Position numbers and translations under genes: made by a program | DNA from: JARYLZ01 sp964388275 | GTDB taxonomy: Bacteria; Bacteroidota; Ignavibacteria; SZUA-365 | Reading direction: 5' to 3' | Assembly: GCA_964388275.1 (NCBI GenBank) | Contig: CAYLZD010000065.1 | Span: 1-12,848, forward strand | DNA: 12,848 nt | Part shown: piece after piece, positions 7,436 to 12,848 of the stretch | Numbering within the stretch: the first letter of the stretch is position 1 | Layout: every line of letters begins with the position of its first letter | The notes under the pieces: generated by a model | Seen by the model: the letters and a program-made list of their open reading frames with translations, nothing else | Databases searched by the model: none | Told to the model about the DNA's origin: nothing

Positions 7436-7536
7436 AGGAACAGAGAATTGCCGGTCATTTCCCTAGCACATTAGCCATTTTTTAGTTCACCTCAATCCAA
7501 TAAATTAAACTCAATTAAAATGAGGGATTTCACATC

Positions 7537-9861
7537 ATGGGTTCTGAAAAACGTTTCTCAGCCATTGTGATTCTTCTAATCCTGCTCATCCAACCCAAGC
7601 TGTCTGCACAGCATTCGATGATGGGGCAAAAGGATGAGAAAACTTTGAAAGTTTTAAAACAGTCCATGGACCATTATTTGAAAGTCAAAATGGACAGCCT
7701 CAGCTTCCGTCCACTTGCGGACAGAGACAAGCGGGATCTCGACAAGGATCTTGATTCCATGGAATACAATACATATTCCGAAACCGCATCGTACGTTTTA
7801 TTGCGACTGATTTGCTGCGCCGAAGCTTTTCCTGACAGCTCGGCATATTATAAATCCGTGTTCGACAAGGTGTGGAATTGGACGTTCGAAAATCTTCAGC
7901 GATCTAATATCGACAGTGTCTACTTCTGTCCTAACAGTATTGCGCACGGAAATAATAACTACTGGCTTTCCCGATCGGAAATAATGAGCAATGATAAATA
8001 CAAAGCTTTCAGAAGTTCCCTGGAAGACCATCTATTTGCATGGCGCTTTTATGAAGGACTTGGAGGCAGAGCCGGCGGCATTATCCTATCCGATTCAGCC
8101 GACAAGCGGGGAATATGGGTGGACGGGCTCGACGCCGCTTCAGACGCCGACCAGGATATTGCTTTCGCTCTTCTGAAAGCCTCCGAGATCTGGAAGGACG
8201 GAACAGCGCCGTTCGACTATTCAGTGCAAGCGCGCCTTATAATAGCAGACATCTGGGACAAGGAGGTCAAATACGTTGACCCGCTAAGGATCGATATATC
8301 TGAGTGGTATCCATGGACAAATAAGAATACCGAGGGCAAATTCATCCGCAGATCCTATGAGGTAGATTCGGAAGGGAGAACATTCATGTCCATCGACTAC
8401 GACCTGTCTTTTGAAGAAACATCGTATTCCGGATTCTCGAAAACTCTTTCTCCCGGAGGTATCGACATGTCCGAATTGAAGGAAATCGAAATCGAATATT
8501 TTTATTCACCTTCCGCCGAGGGATGCGACAAACTGCAACTCCTGATCAACCGAAGCGATGGTTCTGAAGTGTACTCCGATGCAACCTTATCGGAGGGAAA
8601 TCCAGAGGAAAAGCCAAAGAAAGCGCGCTTCAGCTTCAATGATAACAGCATGAGCAAAATAACCAAGCTCTCTTTCCAGCTTACTGATTCCGCTAATTGC
8701 CCGGATCCGAGATCAGGAGTTCTGAAAATATTCTCAATTAGAATCATTCACAAACCGGAGTATAAAGACACTATCCCGCGCCCGTATCTTGTTGCAGGCG
8801 ATAAGTTTGCCGCCATAAATGGACTAAATCCGTCATATTTCAGGCCGTCTTACTATGGACGATATTTTCACGATGCGCTTCCACGCGGGTCCTGGGATAG
8901 TTTGAAGACGACCTCCTACCAGGTGCTGCTATATAATCCACTGGTCTTGCACTACATTGACGGAGCGAAACAGAACGTTGAAATAGTCGGTACCAAACGA
9001 ATTCCTCCCAACTGGGTTTCCATCGCTCCCTTCTTCCAATTATGCGACAACGAATGGATGAGAAATGATTTCATGTCCGGGTGGGATGCTTTCAGAACAT
9101 ATTTCTGGGTTGCGCAGGATTACACATGGAGTGGCAATGCCGATGCCGAGAACTATTTAAACACCAGCAACAATCCTAACACATTCCTCCAGGAAAAAGC
9201 TGCACAACACAATGCGTTACACTTGGGTTATCTCATAGATGGCAACAATTTCCGAGGATGCTATTACGACAGCAATGCGGTACCGTTGAACGAAAATCTG
9301 CTGATTTGCGACACGCTTGACACGGAGAATTGGGGCAGTTACGGAAGTTACCTGGCGTACTTCTGCGCCAAACAGGGTGATCCGTTGATTGCGCCCATTC
9401 TTCAATTAATCAAGGCGAAACTAGACTCTATGTATGATTCTACCGGTTATTGGAGACCGATATCTCCCGATGAAAGGAGGACGGACGGACCCGATCCTGA
9501 CTCCCTCGACTATTTCGGCCAGAACTGGGCATGGTTCGGGATAGCCGCTTGCGAAGGATGCTGTGTGACGAATCAAGAGCCGGCTGATGCTTCTCCTGAA
9601 AAACCGTGGTTGGGAGCGGTAACGCCCAACCCAGCTCGGAATGCGGCAAGCTTCACCTATTTTATCCCGAGTGAATGCAACGTGAGAATTACCATATTTG
9701 ATTTGCTTGGCCGGACAATTGAAAGCAGACATATTCCGAATATCAAAGCCGGCGCATCAATCACGACACTGGATCTTGCTGAGTATCCTTCAGGAATCTA
9801 TCTTCTTCAGATGACCGCCGGTAGCGATCTACTGCGTGTACCGTTCATTGTTAGAAAGTGA
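7537..9861 (+). CDS. Secreted GH8-like glycoside hydrolase with inserted beta-rich module and T9SS C-terminal domain
   Basis: A 774-residue protein. Residues about 6-24 form a signal peptide (FSAIVILLILLIQPKLSAQ). Several blocks match family 8 glycoside hydrolases (endoglucanase/chitosanase/xylanase type). They are NTYSETASYVLL (E82, the position of the general acid in the family SEG-x-x-Y-G block), LFAWRFYEG, AASDADQDIAFALLKASEIW (200-219), INGLNPSYFRPSYYGRYF (427-444) and GWDAFRTYFWVAQDYTW (D517, where the catalytic base lies in the YDA-x-R block). Between the third and fourth blocks, residues about 255-405 form an extra beta-rich segment (for example SGFSKTLSPGGIDMSELKEI) like a carbohydrate-binding jelly roll. 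Residues about 691-774 (TPNPARNAASFTY ... YPSGIYLLQM) are a T9SS type A sorting domain, so the protein should reach the cell surface or medium. The SEG and GYGM residues are partly replaced (SETASY), so activity is uncertain. The gene uses more A/T-ending codons than its neighbours, which may reflect transfer. The substrate cannot be predicted. Confidence 0.72.
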   Translation: MGSEKRFSAIVILLILLIQPKLSAQHSMMGQKDEKTLKVLKQSMDHYLKVKMDSLSFRPLADRDKRDLDKDLDSMEYNTYSETASYVLLRLICCAEAFPDSSAYYKSVFDKVWNWTFENLQRSNIDSVYFCPNSIAHGNNNYWLSRSEIMSNDKYKAFRSSLEDHLFAWRFYEGLGGRAGGIILSDSADKRGIWVDGLDAASDADQDIAFALLKASEIWKDGTAPFDYSVQARLIIADIWDKEVKYVDPLRIDISEWYPWTNKNTEGKFIRRSYEVDSEGRTFMSIDYDLSFEETSYSGFSKTLSPGGIDMSELKEIEIEYFYSPSAEGCDKLQLLINRSDGSEVYSDATLSEGNPEEKPKKARFSFNDNSMSKITKLSFQLTDSANCPDPRSGVLKIFSIRIIHKPEYKDTIPRPYLVAGDKFAAINGLNPSYFRPSYYGRYFHDALPRGSWDSLKTTSYQVLLYNPLVLHYIDGAKQNVEIVGTKRIPPNWVSIAPFFQLCDNEWMRNDFMSGWDAFRTYFWVAQDYTWSGNADAENYLNTSNNPNTFLQEKAAQHNALHLGYLIDGNNFRGCYYDSNAVPLNENLLICDTLDTENWGSYGSYLAYFCAKQGDPLIAPILQLIKAKLDSMYDSTGYWRPISPDERRTDGPDPDSLDYFGQNWAWFGIAACEGCCVTNQEPADASPEKPWLGAVTPNPARNAASFTYFIPSECNVRITIFDLLGRTIESRHIPNIKAGASITTLDLAEYPSGIYLLQMTAGSDLLRVPFIVRK

Positions 9862-9863
9862 GA

Positions 9864-9890
9864 TTGTATGTCGAATGTATGCTTTATAAT
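9864..9890 (+). promoter_or_regulatory. Possible sigma-70-like promoter for the carboxypeptidase gene
   Basis: A perfect TATAAT lies at 9885-9890, 26 bp before the ATG at 9917, with TTGTAT at 9864-9869 as a weak -35 at the short spacing of 15 bp. Bacteroidota primary promoters usually have a different -7 box, so this is tentative. Confidence 0.35.
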
Positions 9891-9916
9891 GCCACACTAT
9901 ATGAAACACGAATCCA

Positions 9917-11023
9917 ATGTTGAATGAAACAGTCGCCTTTGACACCTTCTTCTCCCCCGACTACTCCACGGCCCGGAAGCGTTTCCGGGCCGCGGCGGCG
10001 GAATTGAACTGGAGCGCAGAGCAACACCCGATCAACGCGCGCGGACCGGACGGCGGCGAGCTTGCCTTGGACGTGGCGATTTCTCGGGAGGGCGACGCCG
10101 GGAGGGTCTTAGTCATATCCTCCGGAATGCACGGAATTGAAGGTTTTTTCGGATCCGCACTGCAGACCGCCCTTTTGAAGAAATGGGCCGATGAGGGACC
10201 GCCGCCGGTCAAATGTCTCTTCCTGCACGCATTGAACCCTTACGGCATGGCATGGCTCAGGCGTTTCAACGAAAACAACATAGACCTGAACAGAAATTTT
10301 CTTCTTCCCGGAGAGAAATTCGAAGGCGCGCCGGAAACCTATTCGAAGTTGAATCACTTTCTCAATCCTCCGTCGGCGCCGTCGAAACTGGAGCCCTTTC
10401 TTCTCAAAGCCGCGCTTCTGATCGTCAGGCACGGGATGCCCTCGCTCAAGCAGGCGGTTGCAGCAGGTCAATACGAATACCCTCAGGGCCTTTTCTACGG
10501 AGGTTCTGCGCCGTCGGAAATTCAAAGCCTGTTGCTCGCGAACCTGCCGCGTCTGCTCGCAGGCGCTGAAACCGTGATCCATCTCGATATACATACAGGA
10601 TTGGGCAAAAATGGAGGCTACAAACTCCTCATCGACTATACGCCGGACGAGAAGCAAATCCGGCTGTTCTCAAACTGTTTCGGAGACGGATCCTTCGAAC
10701 GGTTCGCCCCGACCGGCATTTCCTACGACGCCAGAGGCAGTTTCGGCAGATGGTGCGTATCGCAGCGCCTCGCGCCCGTATACATGTACGCCGCCGCGGA
10801 GTTCGGAACTTACGGTCCCGTGCGCGTCCTCCGCGCATTGCGGGACGAAAACCGGGCCCATCATTGGGGCGCACCGGGATCGTCCCGAAGCAGGGAAGGC
10901 AATTCGCGCTTGATGGAACTGTTCTGCCCGTCGTCTCCGGAATGGCGTTCCAATGCCATCGCGAAAGGACTCGATTTGGCCGTCCGCGCCGGGAAAGCGC
11001 TTGATCTGCGACAAAATCAGTAA
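9917..11023 (+). CDS. M14-like zinc carboxypeptidase (DUF2817 family)
   Basis: A 368-residue protein. The metal-site block GMHGIEGFFGS supplies H72 and E75 (HxxE). The second histidine lies in IHLDIHTG (H222 or H226), with the glutamate E295 in AAAEFGTYG as the likely catalytic residue. NNIDLNRNF (121-129) is the conserved asparagine/arginine block of M14 peptidases. Together these support a zinc-dependent exopeptidase or amidohydrolase; the true substrate of DUF2817 proteins is not established. No signal peptide is visible, so it is probably cytoplasmic. The ATG at 9917 gives the full N-terminal region (FDTFFSPDYSTARKRF) typical of the family; no strong ribosome binding site is seen. It lies 55 bp after the GH8-like gene and may have its own promoter. 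Confidence 0.85.
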   Translation: MLNETVAFDTFFSPDYSTARKRFRAAAAELNWSAEQHPINARGPDGGELALDVAISREGDAGRVLVISSGMHGIEGFFGSALQTALLKKWADEGPPPVKCLFLHALNPYGMAWLRRFNENNIDLNRNFLLPGEKFEGAPETYSKLNHFLNPPSAPSKLEPFLLKAALLIVRHGMPSLKQAVAAGQYEYPQGLFYGGSAPSEIQSLLLANLPRLLAGAETVIHLDIHTGLGKNGGYKLLIDYTPDEKQIRLFSNCFGDGSFERFAPTGISYDARGSFGRWCVSQRLAPVYMYAAAEFGTYGPVRVLRALRDENRAHHWGAPGSSRSREGNSRLMELFCPSSPEWRSNAIAKGLDLAVRAGKALDLRQNQ

Positions 11024-11060
11024 CATGGATAGGTGGGATACACAGAAAACCGGACGCTGA

Positions 11061-11089
11061 TCATCCTGTTCATCCTGAATATCCATGTT
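11061..11089 (+). repeat. Outer inverted repeat, left copy, flanking the GxxExxY gene
   Basis: This 29-bp segment (core CATCCTGAATATCCATG) is the reverse complement of 11682-11710 with about four mismatches. Within it the hexamer-like ATCCTG recurs every 10 bp, the style of a short interspersed repeat. Confidence 0.8.
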
Positions 11090-11119
11090 TAAAACCGGAA
11101 TGCCCGGCATAACCTTTGA

Positions 11120-11135
11120 CATTGATATGCAGAAT
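11120..11135 (+). repeat. Inner-listed inverted repeat, left copy
   Basis: CATTGATATGCAGAAT is the reverse complement of ATCCTGCATATCGATG at 11726-11741 with two mismatches. It is followed by a small hairpin, ACAGGA (11138-11143) with TCCTGT (11151-11156), that uses the same ACAGGAT motif. Confidence 0.65.
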
Positions 11136-11306
11136 ACACAGGATGGGGCGTCCTGTCCATCGATGTTGTTTTCCGATGAATACAGGTCCGGTTTCCAACG
11201 GCAGCGGGGCACAAATCCCCTTCCCCGCGCGTATAACCCTTCGCTGCCCCGGGCGCCGAAACCGCCGCGGGAACAGGCGATCAGGAATATATGGGGGCCG
11301 AACCGG

Positions 11307-11711
11307 ATGCTTTTACACGAACATATCACGCGCGCTGTGATCGGCTGCGGCTTCGAAGTGATCAACGAACTCGGCGCCGGATTTCTGGAATCGGTTTACC
11401 AGAATGCGATGCTGCTCACGTTGCGGGAAAATGGGATGCGCGTCAAGTCGCAACATCCGATACAAGTGAAGTTCAGAGGCGCCTGCGTCGGCGCATTTTT
11501 CGCGAACCTGCTGGTGGAAGAAAGAGTTATCGTGGAACTCAAGGCCGTCAAAGCCATACTCCCGGAGCATCAGGCGCAAGGCATCAATTACCTAAAGGCA
11601 ACCGGCATCGAGGTCGGGCTGCTCATCAATTTCGGGCGACCCAAGCTCGAATATCGAAGGTTTACGAGGGATCCGAGAATGAATATGGATATTCAGGATA
11701 GACAGGATTAG
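11307..11711 (+). CDS. GxxExxY family protein
   Basis: A 134-residue protein with this start. The name-giving motif is seen in VINELGAGFLESVYQNAM (G-x-x-E-x-x-Y: G in GAGFLESVY). It is followed by LRENGMRVKSQHPIQVKFRG, then VEERVIVELKAVKAILPEHQ and AQGINYLKATGIEVGLLINFG. The block E-LK-A with an upstream acidic residue is why the family is placed near the PD-(D/E)XK nuclease fold, but no function has been proven. The frame is open upstream to an ATG at 11085; I chose the ATG at 11307 because homologues start just before the FEV-NELG block and GGGGG lies 10 bp upstream. The extra 74 residues of the longer form are encoded partly by repeat sequence. The last codons (MDIQDRQD) are encoded by the right-hand inverted repeat. 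Confidence 0.85.
   Translation: MLLHEHITRAVIGCGFEVINELGAGFLESVYQNAMLLTLRENGMRVKSQHPIQVKFRGACVGAFFANLLVEERVIVELKAVKAILPEHQAQGINYLKATGIEVGLLINFGRPKLEYRRFTRDPRMNMDIQDRQD
11682..11710 (-). repeat. Outer inverted repeat, right copy, overlapping the end of the GxxExxY gene
   Basis: This is the partner of 11061-11089 in opposite orientation (core ATGGATATTCAGGAT, then ACAGGATTA). It supplies the last eight or nine codons and most of the stop codon of the GxxExxY gene. Confidence 0.8.
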
Positions 11712-11725
11712 GAAATATCCCGCCG

Positions 11726-11741
11726 ATCCTGCATATCGATG
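11726..11741 (-). repeat. Second inverted repeat, right copy
   Basis: ATCCTGCATATCGATG is the partner of 11120-11135 with two mismatches. It sits between the GxxExxY stop and the ribosome binding site of the methyltransferase gene. Confidence 0.65.
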
Positions 11742-11760
11742 ATCATCAGGAGAACCCGCC

Positions 11761-12588
11761 ATGTCCGAAACCGATGACGCGATCCGAATATTCGAAATCT
11801 GCAACCCGCTGATGGCGCCGGTCGCCCGGGAGGGCATAAGGGCGCTGCGGCTGCCGGAGGGGAGCCGTGGATTGGACGCCGGCTGCGGCATCGGCTTGCA
11901 GTCCGTGCTGCTCGCCGAGGCGGTGGGCGCGGGCGGCCGCGTCACGGGGCTCGACATATGCCCGGCATTTCTGCGTCGAGCGGAGAAAATCGCGGAAGAA
12001 GCAGGACTGGCCGGGCGTCTGTCTTTCCGCGAAGGCGACGCGGCGCTGCTGCCCTTCGAGAACCGCGTCTTCGACTGGGCGTGGAGTTCGGATTGCGTGG
12101 GATACTCCCCTTCACTCGAGCCCTTAGCCGCGGTAAAAGAACTTGCCCGTGTGGTCAAACCCGGAGGGATCCTGGCCCTCTTCGCGTGGTCCTCGGAGAA
12201 GCTGCTCCCCGGACATCCCGCGCTCGAAGCGCGCCTCGACGCGACGGTTTCGGGCATGGCGCCTTTTTCAGCCGGGATGCCGCCCGAACGGCATTTCCTG
12301 CGCGCGCTGGGATGGCTGCGCGAGGCCGGACTGGAGGGTTGCACGGTCCGCACATTCGCCGGCGAAGCCCACGCGCCGCTCGGCGGCGAACTCCGCGACG
12401 CGCTGACGGCGCTTTTCGCAATGCGCTGGCCCGGCGCCGAAACCGAACTCCCCGAAGAATACCGCGCCGAGTACCGGCGGCTCTGCTTACCCGAATCCCC
12501 GGACTTCATCGTGAAGCATCCGGACTACTGCGCCATTTTCACCTGGTCGCTCTTCCAAGGCCGCGTCGCCGGGCCATCCAGTAATTAA
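11761..12588 (+). CDS. Class I SAM-dependent methyltransferase
   Basis: A 275-residue protein with a Rossmann-type methyltransferase fold. Motif I is GLDAGCGIGLQS (38-48), the SAM-binding glycine loop. The acidic end of strand 2 is VTGLDICPAFL (61-71). REGDAALLPFENRVFDWAWS (90-109) covers the adenine-contacting aspartate and motif IV, and ARVVKPGGILALFAW (129-143) is the post-motif helix and strand. This arrangement fits the UbiE/COQ5-like or Methyltransf_11 group that acts on small molecules. The C-terminal part (about 150-275), which sets the substrate, is not recognised. AGGAG at 11748-11752 lies 8 bp before the ATG, a good ribosome binding site. There is no clear pathway partner nearby, so the substrate is open. 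Confidence 0.88.
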   Translation: MSETDDAIRIFEICNPLMAPVAREGIRALRLPEGSRGLDAGCGIGLQSVLLAEAVGAGGRVTGLDICPAFLRRAEKIAEEAGLAGRLSFREGDAALLPFENRVFDWAWSSDCVGYSPSLEPLAAVKELARVVKPGGILALFAWSSEKLLPGHPALEARLDATVSGMAPFSAGMPPERHFLRALGWLREAGLEGCTVRTFAGEAHAPLGGELRDALTALFAMRWPGAETELPEEYRAEYRRLCLPESPDFIVKHPDYCAIFTWSLFQGRVAGPSSN

Positions 12589-12620
12589 CCTCCGAGGCGC
12601 CGACGGTTCATCATTATCGT

Positions 12621-12648
12621 CTTGGCGGTTCAATCATTCCGCCACAAG
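12621..12648 (+). terminator. Possible hairpin after the methyltransferase gene
   Basis: CTTGGCGG (12621-12628) pairs with CCGCCACAAG (12639-12648) with a 2-nt bulge and a 10-nt loop. No T-run follows, so it may be only a transcript-end stabiliser or a chance structure. Confidence 0.3.
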
Positions 12649-12793
12649 CGCGCCCGTCCGCTCCGCGGCAAAGAAAACCCTCCGTTGTCTCCGTTCCTCC
12701 CTGTGGTAATCTCCTGTCTCTCCCTGATTTCGCCAAGGGAAGCGTACTGCTGTTTGAGTGCCGTCATTTAGAAGGAGTTACAAACTCAACTGT

Positions 12794-12848
12794 CTTCACC
12801 CTTCACCCTTCACTCTTCACCCTTCACTCTTCACTCTTCACCCTTCAC
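12794..12848. repeat. 7-bp tandem array (CTTCACC/CTTCACT), continuing past the window
   Basis: Seven full heptamers and six bases of an eighth run to the last base. Units are CTTCACC or CTTCACT, alternating irregularly. The 205 bp before it (12589-12793) hold no supported gene, only the hairpin above and a CTCCGTT/CTCC-rich stretch at about 12678-12730. Confidence 0.92.

Larger units (their letters stand above)
7149..7536. other. Divergent intergenic region with hairpins
   Basis: This gap of 388 bp separates the minus-strand sigma operon from the plus-strand GH8-like gene and should hold both promoters. I see no convincing -35/-10 pair for either. The part from about 7470 to 7536 is strongly AT-rich and ends with GAGGG (7522-7526), 10 bp before the ATG at 7537, a plausible ribosome binding site. 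Inverted repeats within it are listed separately. A 67-codon minus-strand open frame (7117-7320) has no recognisable features and overlaps the sigma start, so it is not called. Confidence 0.6.

Noticed and set aside
11085..11306. N-terminal extension of the GxxExxY protein from the ATG at 11085
   Set aside because: The extra 74 residues include sequence encoded by the flanking repeats and do not resemble the family; the start at 11307 matches usual homologue length.
11592..12509. Minus-strand 305-codon open frame opposite the methyltransferase
   Set aside because: It has a low-complexity serine/arginine/proline composition, and the opposite strand has well-formed methyltransferase motifs and a good ribosome binding site.

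Overview
The window looks like a chromosomal segment from a fairly GC-rich member of the Bacteroidota/Chlorobiota/Ignavibacteriota group (FCB superphylum). The main support is a C-terminal domain typical of the type IX secretion system (T9SS) on the large secreted protein at 7537-9861, a secretion route known mainly from that group. A GxxExxY-family protein, a secreted TPR-CHAT protein and many short tandem repeats between genes fit this. The species cannot be named from the sequence alone.

Layout. Positions 1-663 hold the 3' part of an IS4-type DDE transposase whose 5' part lies outside the window; a likely right end of the element follows near 765. Positions 664-1950 have no credible gene. 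They are filled by a layered tandem repeat: four 108-bp units, each built from five pieces of about 22 bp, then a degenerate tail with 64-bp units. recO (1951-2715) and a 981-residue exported TPR-CHAT putative protease (2719-5664) follow as a tight plus-strand pair. A ten-copy 8-bp array and a three-copy 7-bp array then separate them from a convergent minus-strand pair: an ECF sigma factor (6558-7148) and a single-pass membrane protein that is probably its anti-sigma factor (5763-6524).

After a 388-bp divergent intergenic region with hairpins comes a secreted protein (7537-9861) that reads as a divergent family 8 glycoside hydrolase with an inserted beta-rich module and a T9SS tail. Next are an M14-like (DUF2817) zinc carboxypeptidase (9917-11023), a GxxExxY protein (11307-11711) bracketed by two nested inverted-repeat pairs, and a class I SAM methyltransferase (11761-12588). 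A 7-bp tandem array (12794-12848) runs off the end of the window.

How the genes may work together. The most suggestive group is the exported TPR-CHAT protein next to the ECF sigma/anti-sigma pair. The anti-sigma candidate has a C-terminal domain on the outer face of the inner membrane, where an exported CHAT protease could reach it. This resembles the logic of the type III-E CRISPR system, in which a TPR-CHAT protease acts on a regulator of an ECF-type sigma factor, but no CRISPR parts are present here and the link is only inferred from position and topology. The other genes look like independent housekeeping or accessory functions.
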